From Limnanthes douglasii subsp. nivea (lineage: Eukaryota > Streptophyta > Magnoliopsida > Brassicales > Limnanthaceae), in the NCBI GenBank assembly GCA_036936605.1, contig JAUPFV010000003.1, forward strand, positions 145,112,997 to 145,176,996: DNA of 64,000 bases. Direction: 5' to 3'. The translations under genes were made by a program, and so were the position numbers. Positions 1 to 12,289 of the stretch are shown piece after piece. Below the pieces are notes generated by a model. It was given only the letters and a program-made list of their open reading frames with translations. It searched no databases and was not told where the DNA came from. How positions within the stretch are numbered: the stretch's first letter is position 1; each line of letters begins with the position of its first letter.

Positions 1-335
1 TATATATATAAATAATAGTTAGATATTGTAGATAATTTTTTAGAATATTAAATCAACTATTTATAATATCTAATATAATTACAAAAGATATCAAATAAAT
101 ATTACATATATTTCGTTTATGATATACATATTTTAATTATTGAAAGTCGAATAAACAAATTTATACAAATTATTTTTTAATAAAGACATTAAAATGTTAA
201 TAAACATATTAAAATTTTAATAAATATAAAGTAAAATACGACTATGACGAATGGAATAGTATGACTATCATAGACACATATACTGATAATATGAAATGTA
301 TAATACTCCCTACTAATAATATGAAATGTATAATA

Positions 336-1011
336 CTCCCTCCGTTTTATAATATAAGTCGTTTAAAGCTTTTTCATCGAGATTAAGGAAAGTAATAATG
401 ATTTTGAAAGAAAAAAAAATTGATTGGTGGAGTTAAGAACTTGTGTAGAAGGTTAAGTATTTTATTGGTTGAGAGTGAAATGTATGTAATTATTGCTGCA
501 TTGGGAAATGAGAACGACATATATTATGAAACAAATAAACTTCTTTTAAAAAACCTTATATTATGAAACATATATATTTTAACAAGTCACGCTAAGTCAT
601 GCAACGTTACGCTATGTCACGCCATAACTGTTAAATATGAGGTCAGATAGATGACACGTTCTTCAACCTTCCTAACGATGATAGACGGTTATATTACTTG
701 TTGTCAGAAGAAAGGATGGCGCGCTCTATCCCACCCACCCTATCTTTGTCACTAACGATCAAATTATTTTCTATTGATAAGTCTTTTAAAATTTGTACGC
801 GTATTAAAAAATATAATAATTGGTTTTGATTTTATAAAAAATAGTTATAAATTTACTTGCATAACTTTCATTGAAAACAACAATATAAAAAAACCACTAC
901 AAAATAAAAAAATAAAATACATAATAAAATTGCATTGAAATTCTAAAACGAAAATTATTTTGAAACAAAAAAAATACTTCTAAAATGACCCATATTATGG
1001 AATGAAAGAAG
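336..1011. mobile_element. Mariner/Stowaway-like non-autonomous TIR element
   Basis: The left end reads CTCCCTCCGTTTTATAATA and the right end, inverted, reads CTTCTTTCATTCCATAATA. These are imperfect inverted termini of the CTCCCTCCGT type known from plant Stowaway/mariner elements. TA dinucleotides flank both ends (334-335 and 1012-1013), as expected for a TA target duplication. No transposase remains. A second inward-facing terminus-like stretch near 545-580 (TTATATTATGAAAC) could mean two small elements are merged here. Just left of the element, a 32-bp direct repeat (about 283-345) carries a partial element end. Confidence 0.55.
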
Positions 1012-1016
1012 TACTA

Positions 1017-1274
1017 CTTCCTATATCCATCACGTTAAAGGTTTTTTGTACATTTATTAAAAAAATCTAATTATTAGTTTTGAAGGTGTAATTTTTTTTA
1101 ATTTTCCATAAATAATTTTTCAATTTAAGCCCTATGAATTTTTTTAATAAATAATAAAATAGTCAAAGATATAAATAATAAAAGAATAATTAGTACACTC
1201 TTAGAAAATAAAAACAATTATTTTGAAACAATCAATTTTCTCGAGAATTATATCAAAATATAAGACAGAAGAAG
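1017..1274. mobile_element. Second small TIR element abutting the first
   Basis: It begins CTTCCTATATCC and ends, inverted, CTTCTTCTGTCTTATA, with TA on both sides (1015-1016, 1275-1276). The termini are weaker matches than those of the neighbour, from which it is separated by only five bases. The interior is AT-rich without coding capacity. I infer a MITE; TIR similarity is limited, so the call is tentative. Confidence 0.4.
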
Positions 1275-1276
1275 TA

Positions 1277-2284
1277 ATAAGATTTCACATATGATACTAT
1301 ATTTTAAAATTTTGTTTTACCACCATTTCCTTAAACGTCATGATATTTCTATTTCGTATAAAAATGATATTTCTATTTCATATATAAAAAAAAAAGAACC
1401 TTTATGGAGATTGAATTATTTTATATCCCCTATTTTAATCTTAAGAAAGGTTATCTTTTATTTTCTAGTATAAGTAAGAGTAAGATATTCCTCAAGAGTT
1501 ACGAAGCACGAAGTGAAGATCTTTTGTGTTAAAGTATATTGGTTTTCATTTAAATCTTTGTATTTCTCTTTTATCTTTGTATTTGCGTTCGTAGGGGCGC
1601 ACAGGCTTGTCTTTGGATTTATTTCAAAAAGGCCTCTTACTAGTTGAGGTTGGTTGACAGTTATATACACTTTGTGTTCAATCTTGGCAATGTGGGAGTG
1701 TGGTTCTTCAATGTGATGAAGTTTATTATTCACTATCTTTATCGTTAAAGATGTCTAACGTGACAAGTAACGGCGGTAGGGGTGCCGATTACGATAGAAT
1801 TGTCATGGTATGTAGTGCAATAGAATAAGGTGGGATTTATTGTTAGTTTTTAGGACTACGGTAGTTATAATCACGATAGAATACGGTCATGTCTTCATAG
1901 TTACAAACGATAAGATTATAAGTTTTATTTTATTTTTGTAAAAAATAATGTATAATATTATTGTTTGATAAATAAGTTATTATAGTTTGTATATTAATAT
2001 AAAATTTATAAATTTATTATTATATTTAGATTATTATTAAAATATGATTATAAATACTATAAGAGTTGTTATATTTTGATAGTTACTTAGTTAATGATAA
2101 AATAATTGTTATAGACTTATATTTGATTATACTATAACTTGTTATAGTTTTTTTATTTTTATAAGTAGTAAAAAAATTATGATAAGTTGTTATATGATGA
2201 GATTGAAGAATACAAAATAAATTTTATCGATTAGAGCATTTCACAGGTTATACTTTTGGGAGTAATGAGTTTTACAAATGTTCT
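1277..2284. other. AT-rich stretch, nothing recognised
   Basis: Two short reading frames (60 and 91 aa, opposite strands) occur here, but neither resembles a known protein and the copy at 60208-61215 has changed them by indels and stops. The segment 1500-1760 is less AT-rich than its surroundings but I cannot assign it. Confidence 0.5.
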
Positions 2285-4195
2285 CAAATTGAATTATCAC
2301 ATTACAAACTCTATTATAAATGTCATTTCCAATAATATTTTGTCATCCTCATCAAGATATTCATCATTACATCTCGCATAAGCTTCGATCATAAGGTTTT
2401 CTTCAACATATGTTGGAGATTCATCGAACATATCCTTTGGATTTTCTTCCATTTTATACTTTTAGTCTTGCATTGTATGATTCATCTCACTCCATCCTTC
2501 GATTGCAACAAACACTCCAAGTGACCGACATGTCAATCTTTTTCGTTTAGTCGTTTATTGCAGCCTGACGCGACTAAACATACATTCATTTGTCATTGTA
2601 GACATGTAGTGAAAAATTCTCTCTACCTAACCTGCAAGGAATAAGAAACTCATCTTCCTTCGAATTCCACCACCTTAAAATATCAAGTGGGTTGTTCTAG
2701 GCATAATGATGTAACTCAAATTGAGTGTTCAAATATTTTCCCACTTTATTGTCGATTTCATGAGTTTCTCTTGTCACCCCACTATTTAGTATTATCATTT
2801 TAACAGAGTTAATGCAACTTCTGCCTCTCCCTCTATTACTACTACTAATACTCACTACATTTGAAGATCTAACATTTATATTCCTCCCGTACTTTCCAAC
2901 ATATTCATTATATATTATATGAAGATAAAAATCAATTATTATAGTATATACATAATGGTCATGGATAATATCAGGATATTGTCTGGCTTTAAAAATATAA
3001 GTAGCTAAAAAGGCAAAACCCGACCATTTTTTTAAAAGGATATACATGCACATAATAAGATAAGTGTATGAGATATGATGAAAATACTTAATAAATTTTT
3101 CTCCATATTGGGTACCATGTCGCGACATACATTCTTATCCCTATATTTATTCATATGCATGACAAGATTAGTAATTTCACAAACGTTCAAGTGAATGTTA
3201 AGAGTATATCAGGTAAAAAAAATTAGTTGTATCATTAAACAACCTCAAGTAGCTTATGTCTATTGTAAAACAGAGAAATCTCATTTACATACATATAAGC
3301 ACGTGCAAGAAGATTATATGAAGAGTTCCATCTAGTTTCGACATCTAAAACTAGTTTTTTGTATGTCTTTACACTAGCCTTAATAATTTTTCTCCATTAT
3401 TTTTAGGACCCAAGGTGGAGCATAGTAGGACCCCATGTTTAATAAGATTGATTTAATCCTTAGTTGGTATACTTAATCTATCTTTTGCAACCAATTGAGT
3501 ATATGACATAAACATTTAGTGTGAAAGATTTTAGGAAATATAGGATTGTAATCATTTTTTAGATACTCAATAGCTCTCCCATTCGCAAATGAATTATCTA
3601 AAGAAATAGACATAATTTTATTTTTAATTTGAATATCATTCATATACTCTAACATATTATCTTTAATTACAGCAACAGTGTGCTTGCCAATAGATTGAAA
3701 ATACATAACTCTTCTTTGGAGTTTCATTAAGAAACAATCCAATGTAAGGTAACACACAATATATCAAGCTCACTAAATATCGATATATCACTAATCAAAG
3801 AAATATTCCATAGAAAACTAACATAGTGTCATAAATGATTTGTTTATTTGTATTATATTCTAAATTTTATGATCTTATAGAGGTATGTGGAATGCGTATG
3901 GATCTTGGGTTTACCGTACTATACATCCAATTAGCACATCTCTAATTTTCATAAAAATTGAATGGTTGTGAAGTAGCAAGAACATATATAATGTTTTATT
4001 TCATATATATACTTTAATTAAAAAAGAATAATCGGTTTGAGTATCTATGGATTTATTTATTTTTTCATAAATTTTAGAGGGATAAAAAAGGTTATGCATA
4101 GTTAAGTATCTAGACATATGCCCACTATCGTATTTTATTTTTCTAGTCTTATAGTTACATGCCTTTTTACAATGATTACACTTAGTTATATGCTT
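2285..4195 (-). pseudogene. hAT transposase relic, RICESLEEPER/BED-finger type
   Basis: Reading down the minus strand, the family's domains appear in the right order but broken by stops and frameshifts. Near 4190-4090 there is a BED-type finger (C-x2-C ... H-x4-H, CNHCKKACNYKT). From 3757 to 3473 there is the catalytic-core segment with MKLQRRVMYF, ISLDNSFANGRAIEYL and FHTKCLCHILN, the hAT counterpart of the LDNAxxN and HxxCxxHILN motifs. At 3400-3240 comes LDVETRWNSSYNLLARAY, and at 3128-2650 the C-terminal part ending in the dimerisation-type DILRWW. An intact family member is a nuclear DNA-binding transposase or a domesticated derivative; this copy cannot be translated through. It lies head-on against the copia relic that starts at 4230 and is duplicated at 61216-63123. 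Family assignment is secure, and the exact ends are not. Confidence 0.85.
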
Positions 4196-4229
4196 TTAAT
4201 GAGACCTAAATAATTGGTGTTAAAGTCCA

Positions 4230-6260
4230 ATATTTTTTTAGTCGAGTATATCAGTCAAAACCTTCAATAATCTATGCATATTCATCCTCAAAATAAACAT
4301 ATGTTCTAGATTATTCCATTCCCCCGAACTCAACATCCTCAAAAAACTTTGTCGCCCCGTTTTAAAAATACTACCAATGAGAGGATCATAAAACTTAAAA
4401 CCCATATGATATTCTGAATAACTAATAAAGAAGCAACTAATCATTTTTAGGTCTAATTTATTTTCTTGAGGTTTGTATTCTATTTCCTCACCTGGACACC
4501 CCCATATATGAAGATGCTTTAAATTGGGCGTGCACTCATTCCACAACTTATATAGAGTTCTAACGGTTTCCTTAGTGGGTGCTCTATTGACTATGCATAC
4601 GACATATTCAATAGCTTCCCTCTAGAGAGATAATGGTAGAGTTAAGTTACTTATCATACTTCTAACCATATCATTTACTGTATTGTTTCGTTTGTACACC
4701 ATTCATGCAAGGTGAACCCGGTATTGTATACTAAGGGACTATTCCACACTCCTCTACGTATTTTACGAATGGCCCTTGACGTTGTTTACCCGACACATCA
4801 TATCTACTATAGTATTTCACCATCATAGTTATATCTAATACCCTCAGTGTTTTACCTAATTGTTTTTCAAATTTGGTTCTAAAAGCTTTGAACTTTTATA
4901 GGCCTTTTAGCTTTTTATCAAAGAGGCAAAGGTATCTGAAGCGAGAAAAATCATCTATAATGATATGAATCACTGTAACATGTTTCATGATTCCTTTAGA
5001 AATGGTCCAAAATATCATTAGGAACAAAAGGGACCATATAAACCTTCACCTACAAGCTTTTGCATTCTTACTTTGGGTATATGACCTAATCGTCTATGCC
5101 ACAGTTGAGAGATGTTTTTGGTTTTATTAATCTTATTTGGTACAAGTTATGCATTTATAGAAATTTATTTTATTAAAAGTATTTAATAAATAGAAGTTAT
5201 GTTTCTTTATCAAACTTCTGTGACCAACAATTATATCACTTTAAGAGAGAGTTAATTCATTATTTCCTAAAAGACAAGAATATACATACATACCTAAAAG
5301 AGATCAAGTTCCTTCAAAAAGTAATAACAAACACAAATTTCCAACACTTGTCATGATCTCGTGTCAGTTGTGAAGATAAATCTTCCATCCTCACTTAACC
5401 TCATGCTCCTTAACGAACCCTGTAGAGAAATACAAACATGATTCATTGCATCTGAGTCAACCCACCTTGTATTCTTTTCCATATAAATTAGATTAAATTT
5501 TGAAACAATTAAATATGTGAGATTATCTTTTCTTAGCATGTAATCTCTACATTTCTCACAGTCATTCTTGAGATGCTATTTCTCTACATTTCGACAAACT
5601 ATTGATTATTGAGGATTTTTCTTCTTAGCCAGACCTTGGTATGTTCGTTTTCCATCAAGCTTCCGCTTTGGCCCCATCCCCTTCTTGGATACTATGATAC
5701 TCATTTCAAAAAACTTCCATTTAAGCTTTCCTCCTTTGTACTATCAATTTATTGATTGTCCACTTATCTTATATGCAATTTTAAAAAGACTAGAAATGCT
5801 TAAACTTTCCCGAGAAGGACTAAAAAATGAACCACATCAAACATTTTTCAAGAAAATATACCTTTATTTTATTTAAATTCATTGCAATCATAAACATGTC
5901 CAGAATATACTCTTGGATAATATATGCTCCAGCTTATTTCTTGGCAGTTATCTCATTAATGAGGCGTTGTACCTCTAGATTTGTATTATTAACATAATCT
6001 CTCTTAACTTCCATGAGAAAATATGAATCAATGATATCATCTTGAGGTGTAAACCCACGTAATGCAACTGGTATACCTTGAAGCATTATGACCAAAGATA
6101 ATGGATTAGACCTTTCTCAATTGTTATATTTTTTGGTTTCCTCAAGTTAACTTTCCTGAGTTAGAGCACATGGTTTGGATTTTATTAATGCATGGTCATA
6201 GTCATGACAAATCAAGTACAACTCCATATCCTCTTTTCATTAGGTAAAATTTAAGCCATC
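4230..6260 (-). pseudogene. Ty1/copia gag-pol relic
   Basis: The minus strand carries copia polyprotein modules in order. Gag remnants lie at 6250-5680 (DKWTINKLIV). A decayed zinc knuckle near 5600 ends HLKNDCEKCRDY. The protease start at 5470 reads WVDSDAMNHVC, with the catalytic DTG/DSG changed to DSDA. The GAG-pre-integrase motif LWHRRLGHIPKVRMQKL is at 5105-5050. Integrase core follows at 4975-4560 (IIDDFSRFRYLCLF, then KYVEECGIVP and a GSPCMNGV block), and its C-terminal side at 4546-4238 has LKHLHIWGCPGE. There is no reverse transcriptase: the coding stops at about 4238, where the hAT relic begins. Frameshifts and stops are frequent. A copia primer-binding site upstream (7234-7245) fits the same element. 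Its 3' half, to position 5072, is repeated at 63158-64000. Confidence 0.87.
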
Positions 6261-7230
6261 CAATATTAGGGGTTCGTTCCCCACCAAAGTATAATCCAAA
6301 ATATTAACTCGAAAAAGTAACAACATACAACACATAATAAATTTTGAGAGCTGATTAATCAAATCCAAATATTAACCTTTCGTAGAGCTAAAAACATGTC
6401 AAGTTAAATTAATCCCATAAACCTTTTGAGATCCTAGTAACCTCAAAGAGATTAATTAACATTCCAGAAGGCCGATTAATTAATTGAGTGATTCACTTAC
6501 CAAAATCTGAAACCTTAGTCATGTATATCCATTTAACACATAAATAAGTTATTGCACAAAGAAATACAACAAATGAAGATGCCCAAACACTTCACATATG
6601 AAACAAATCAATATATATTAAATTAATTTTTTTATATTTTTTGAAAAACCAAAAACACAGCATGTTGTTGTTGTCATTGGACGATCCGCCCAACCATCAA
6701 TTGTGGTTGCTGTCACTTATCATTTTCCCACCCAGCACCCCCCGTTGTTGTCATTGCGACATCAATGGGTTACGGTTTCTTTGCAAGTCGCAACGTTCAT
6801 CCACATCGACAACAATTCGTTGGCCAAAATGAAGGTCGTCGGACAAACTTTGATCAATAATAAAATGAAGGGTTACCCATTCGATGAGCCTATTTCCCAA
6901 TAGGTTTGATTTAATTTGTTAAATTAGGGTATGGTTGATGCTAAATTTAGGAGAAACTTTTCATCCGTGAACTGAATCATGATTTAAAAGAAACAAAATA
7001 CTAAATAATTTGTATACAATATATTTATTCAAAAATAAATTTAACACAAAACATACTTTAATATGAATAAATCATTGTATACATACTTTTCATATAAACC
7101 TTAAATCAATATCCTAACAAGTTAATTAATAAATTAATCTCAATGGTAACAATTTTTTACATAAAGAAAAACATGTTTTGGTTTAACTATAGTTTTACAT
7201 TCCATTTATCTTACGAATTATAAGAGAGTT
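6261..7230. other. Probable 5' untranslated leader of the copia relic
   Basis: This stretch lies between the copia PBS and the first recognisable gag. Most is AT-rich and non-coding. Positions 6640-6900 are richer in GC and open in two plus-strand frames (63 and 66 aa), but the peptides match nothing I know. It may be captured or unrelated inserted DNA. Confidence 0.35.
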
Positions 7231-7233
7231 TTG

Positions 7234-7245
7234 GATCTGATACCA
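7234..7245 (-). other. Primer-binding site of the copia relic
   Basis: On the minus strand this reads TGGTATCAGATC, one base from the TGGTATCAGAGC that matches the 3' end of initiator tRNA-Met and primes most plant copia elements. Just upstream the sequence ends TTCTATCA, a plausible LTR end, so the 5' LTR should extend rightward from 7248. Its outer end was not found. Confidence 0.65.
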
Positions 7246-7248
7246 ATT

Positions 7249-8935
7249 GATAGAACTAATTAAATTGCATCAAGTTAGTCTATCAAACATGCAGAATATT
7301 GAACCATCAATAGGATTTACTAATAAATTGAACTTACATTTTGTTTGCTACTATCCATAATCTTGTTTGAATATTTACTTCAAATTCATGATTGCTTAAG
7401 TCATGCTTGAAGTTCTTGAAGTTCTTGTTCTTTTATAATAGTTGTTAGTCTTCCTCTCAATAAAATGGTGACTATCTTTTTGAGTTTACATTAAAAGAAT
7501 GACTAAAATCTAGTCTTAATTTTATAGACAAATACAATAAGAAACCCTAGTTGTATAAAGCCTATTATCTTTGTCTCTTGGTGATCGAGCACCACAATCA
7601 CTAACTTTATAAAATCAATTTAGCTCTGAATGAAAAGATTTAAGTTAAATATACATAAGAATTTATAGATGAATAGTTATATAACAAGTACAAAACTGAA
7701 AGGTAATTGATAAAAGTCAAACAATAAAAATGAATAGAAGCGAGCTATTAAAAGTGTTTAAATAATAATAAACATTATACACACAAATATGAAAATTTTC
7801 AAGTATTTTTATCGGCGAGAGACCAATCCTTGGATTAATCTAAATTCTTGGTAGTATAGTCATCAATATTTGATGAGCTGTTACCTTTTTTGATATTTGC
7901 GCCATCTTGAAGAGCGCTAGTTTCTTAATAGATAATAGCATTAGTATAAAAAGATGCCACAAGAGACGGATTTGAAAGATTTGTGGATCTAGAAGACATA
8001 TCCTGATTTTTTAGAAACGTGATTCAAATAGGATCTTATAAAGACCATTTTTGGCTTATTCCGATCAACTGTTTGTGTTAGATTTATTACTTGTTATTTT
8101 TTTACAAGATTATTTCCATTGTCTAGAAGTATTTTAGCCGATTTTGCTTTCATCGTTTTAGCGACGACAACATGATTCTGTCGGAAGCTTTTCATTTCAT
8201 CTTGGAGTCTCTTATTTTATTTCTTAATTAAATTTAAATAATTTAAAGTTTGTTATTTTCTTGAGTTTTTGTTAACAAATTTTGTTCCATAATTACTTTA
8301 TATCTTGATTATTTACTTTATTTTACTTTCGATTGGTCTAAAAGATTATCTAGAGATAAAGTTTCTAGGTAATTTTTTTATTCTCTTTCTCCAAATTTAA
8401 GAGGTGGTATTACGTGGTCATTCAAAACTTTTATGTCGTTATGAGAAAACTGTATGTTCACAGACATAATGATATTGAGTGAGGTATGAGAAAATTATGC
8501 AAAAAAGCTTAAAACTAATGAATTAATAATGAAAATATACATAAAGCAAGTCAATAAAATATTATACCTCCACTTGAATTTCAATTTAAGATTGAAGAAG
8601 TTGTATGTTAGAAATATTAGAAGAATAATGTTTCAAATTGTTAAGGATAAAATGTTCGACGAGTGACCAAGGATTTGAAGTCATTGATTCATCTGAAAAG
8701 GTAGATGTTTTTTATTTAAACTTAAATAATATAAAAAAGGATAAAATCACTATATAAAATAAAATTAATAATATTTACAATACTTCAAAGGTGTAAGAAT
8801 AGTATTGGAACCGACAAGAAATAAATTTATATTTGTTTTAAATAATATTAATAAAAGAGGTGAAAATGGTTTTAGTCTTCTTATTCTTAATACTTTGGTC
8901 TCCTTTTAAAGAATCAAAAGGAGTAGTATAGTTTT
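7249..8935. other. AT-rich non-coding stretch, probably including the copia 5' LTR
   Basis: No protein or RNA gene is visible. The part next to 7248 should be the copia 5' LTR from context (about 7249-7640, ending somewhere after CCACAATCAC), but no second LTR survives for comparison. The rest shows nothing I recognise. Confidence 0.4.
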
Positions 8936-8939
8936 ATTT

Positions 8940-9199
8940 TTCCGAAAGTTAATTAACAAATTTTCTAGATGTTGTTTCTAACGAAAAAAAAATGAGTTTC
9001 TTTTCTTCATTTTGATCATTAGTTCACGAGTACCATTGAGATTATTCTCCAAAAAGGTATATTAATATTTTCCAGATGTTGGTTAGTAAATTGTCCATAT
9101 GTTGTTTCTAACGATAAAATAATGAGTTTCTTTTTTTCATTTTGATCATTAGTTCATAAGTTCCGTTTAGATTATTCTCCAAGAAGATACATTAATATT
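8940..9199. repeat. Two-copy tandem repeat, 130-bp unit
   Basis: GTTGTTTCTAACGA at 8971 recurs at 9101, and the following bases (AATGAGTTTCTTTT, TTTTGATCATTAGTTCA, GATTATTCTCCAA) repeat in step with a few substitutions. This is a local duplication with no coding content. Confidence 0.8.
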
Positions 9200-9805
9200 T
9201 TGGTATAATCATTTTCTATTTCAAGAATTTTCTTGGATGGATCCATTGAGACTACAAAATTATAAATTGTTTAAAAAATATAATAAGTTTCTAGTTAAAA
9301 GAAGTTAGTTAATTATATATATATATATAATAAAGATAGATATAATAATGTATTATAGTTTCATTACATTTATCGCCGGAAGTGTAGCATGCATAACATA
9401 ATAATAATTAATAATGATGCTTAAGTATTTGACACAAAATTTATAATAGAAGCACATGCTTAAAGTGAAAGATAATAGTACGATAAGAAGAGGATGAGTT
9501 GATTGACAAGAATTTGAAAGCGGAGAAAGTGATACCAATAGAAGCAAAAACGATATGGAAGATAACAAAGGTTTCATATAGGAAAATATAGCAAATATTA
9601 ACGGATTATATAAAGTATGACCAACGACTAAGATATTGGGACAAAATAGATAAAACTGAAATGTCAACATTTTATGGAAAGATAATAGTGTTTATTAGTG
9701 TTTATTAATTTATTTTTATAGAAAATATATAATTAAAATATATTTATAATCTTAAAATTTATACACAGTTAAAATGGATGATTAAAATATTATTTTATGA
9801 AGTCT

Positions 9806-9872
<67 letters not shown>

Positions 9873-10490
9873 CCGACGTTACAATAAAAATATTTTCCAA
9901 CTATTAAAGTTACTCATGAATAATGAGATACATTTTCTTTTTCAATAAAGAAAATATGGATGTTAGAAAAATATATATTACTAGATATTATTGAATAAAT
10001 TATGCTAACAATTAATATCAATGAATTTTACCTTTTTTCTTTTTAAAATTTTATTTTTGAAAGGTTAGAAAGAGTCCTGATAAGGTTATACGTCAGTCAG
10101 ACATATTCTACTACTATTGGAAAGATAAAGATTCATATTATAAGGTAAAACTCCAAATTGATATCGAGCATCGGTAATTTTTTACTTCTCTAAGAATGAA
10201 TGATATTGAATATAGTATAAAGCACCGGAAATTGAAAATAATGAAAATCAAAGCATCGTTAAAGATTTAAGATACTAGAATCTGGAAAAAGAACAAGTAA
10301 TATCACTTGTTACGGACTATGCTCACCATTATATGACTCACAAGGAGTATAGTCTAGATTTGATGACCGAGTGAGTTAGAGGAACGAGCAAGTCACTTTG
10401 ATTCTCACTTAAGATAGTATCTATGGAACTGGGAAAAAGAGGGAGAACACCATAGTAGATTATAAATATGAGCATCCGATGTATTTAAGT
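9200..10490. other. AT-rich non-coding stretch with an AT microsatellite
   Basis: A perfect (AT)n run of about 63 bases spans 9809-9871. A 105-aa minus frame at 9353-9670 resembles no family and is probably chance. Nothing else is recognised. Confidence 0.6.
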
Positions 10491-10499
10491 CTACTATTA

Positions 10500-11770
10500 A
10501 AAAGTATGTTCGTTAGAGGAAGGCGGCTTGTAGCAAAAAAATCAATTGCTCTTTTCATTTAGTTGGTAATTGGGTTAAAAGTGATGATAAGTGGTCTTTG
10601 AGTGTCCTTTTTGGCAAGCACAACCATGAACTGATTGTGTATGTGCAAGGACATTTGTAATGGTCAAAGCTGAAAACAAAGGAAAAAGAACTTGTTGAGG
10701 CGTTAAAGAAGGTCAATCCGAATAATGTGTCCAATAACCATCATATATACAATCACAGTCAAAGTACAAAATTGGCTGGAATTGGTGGTCGATCACGAAT
10801 GCAATTCTTGGTAGCAAAATTATAAGTGCACAAATATAATGATGACTCAGATGTGACAACCGATTTATTTTTTGCAGACGCACTTAGTATTTATTTACAA
10901 TAGACCTTTCCACAATTGCTAATCATGAATAGCACATCGACAAACAAAACATTTTGCATTGCCTTCACACTTATGGCGAAAGAAAAACAAGATAACTACG
11001 AATGGTCATTGGGATGTTTGAAAACTGTTGTGGAAGAGAATGCTGGTGAGTCATCTTGTGTTATAATCAAATACCGTGAACTTACTTTGATGAATAACAT
11101 AGAAAAGTTATTTATGAGTGCAAGTCACATGTTATGCAAATATCATATGAGAAAGAATGTAAGTTGGAAAACAAACAAATATATTTAAAGATGGCAATAA
11201 TTTTTAACACATTTTGGCCTATTAGAATGGCATCGTTTCACCGACCACCATTGACTGGATGAATGAGAGGCTGGCTAAGATGCGAAAGATGTTTAAAGAA
11301 CACGATAATGAGGTCGATTATGTCATACACTTATGGATTACACTATATAATTAGAGGTTTGTTCATACCTACACTAACAAAATCATGCATATTCACAATC
11401 GTACGTCCAATAAGGTGGAAAGCTCGCACGCTAATTTGATAATATGTACTTGTTCAAACCATTTAAATTTTGAAGAATTTTGGGAGAAAGTCTATGGTTT
11501 TCTAGTGCTGCAGCTTTCGGTCATAAAACAATCGAAAGAGTTAAGCAAGTGTCGCCTTATTAATAAATTTCAAGAGACCTTTTAAATTACTATGAGGATA
11601 CGTAACACATATTGCTTTAACGATAATATACAATAATTATCTTGATAAAATTGAAGGTGATAAATATTCATGTGATTCCATTGATCGTACGACATAAGGT
11701 TTACAATGCACCCCTGAGCTAGAGCCAATCCAAAGAGCGAACGCCTATGTAAAGACCCGAATATTTTTCC
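10500..11770 (+). pseudogene. FAR1/MULE-type transposase relic
   Basis: The plus strand encodes, across several stops and frames, the ordered blocks of a FAR1-related Mutator-like transposase. A FAR1 zinc-finger tail sits near 10550-10660 (FKLVGNWVKSDDKWSL, FGKHNHEL). The linker is at 10700-10900. The MULE transposase core spans 10910-11170, with LLIMNSTSTNK, FCIAFTLMAKEKQDNYEW and a YRELTLMNNIEKLF block, ending HMLCKYHMRKNV. The helical C-terminal part at 11230-11580 includes MHIHNRTSNKVESSHANL. A decayed SWIM-like finger lies at 11670-11740 (SCDSIDRTT*GLQCTPEL). Intact relatives act in the nucleus as transposases or as FHY3/FAR1 transcription factors. The catalytic DST motif reads NST here, so the first acidic residue is lost. 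It converges on the PMD relic at 12290. No terminal repeats were found. Confidence 0.85.
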
Positions 11771-12289
11771 CAGAGTTAAAGTAAGCGGTGAAAAAGAGGT
11801 GAAACTTAATTTCGCAAATTTTAAATACATAACTCAGAGATTTTGATGTTTATTAACAAATCTATTTGCTATAAAGATTCACACCGATTTTGGATCATTC
11901 CACTTTACTACTTTGTAAACCCCTCTAAAGGTAAAAACCCGCGGTTGTATACCTGGACGCATCTTTGGTTGTGGTCGCGATCGTGTTTGCGGTAACAAAA
12001 ACAAAACTCGTGTTGATTATTGTACCATAATTCCATGCAAGAATACACCAAATAAGGATAATTAGAATACCGATAGTGCAAAAACTCCAAAGATGAGAAC
12101 ACCGGTCATGAGTTTCCAAATAACGGTTGGTACTTTTGGTAGCACCGCTACAACGGTTACCACATAAGCCTATACTGATTCTAACGGTATAGGTACTCTG
12201 ATTGCGTCGAATATTATTAATGCAAAACTGTGAATTATAGTTAAACCAATTATGATGAGTTTGACCAATGTATCAGACTCGAGGTTTTT

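Larger units (their letters stand above)
1..5072. repeat. Direct duplication block, copy 1
   Basis: This whole block recurs in the same orientation at 58934-64000. The offset drifts only from 58933 to 58928 bp, so just a few small indels separate the copies. One 285-nt hAT stretch (3473-3757) encodes the same 94 residues in both, and other sampled stretches differ by roughly one base in a hundred. It contains two TIR elements, a hAT relic and part of a copia relic, with every insertion junction shared, so it was copied as one segment. Both copies run off the window edges, so the true length is at least 5.07 kb. A tandem or segmental duplication is the simplest reading. An assembly duplication is not excluded. 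Confidence 0.93.

Noticed and set aside
9353..9670. 105-aa hydrophobic minus-strand frame
   Set aside because: AT-rich composition yields hydrophobic codons; no homology or promoter context.
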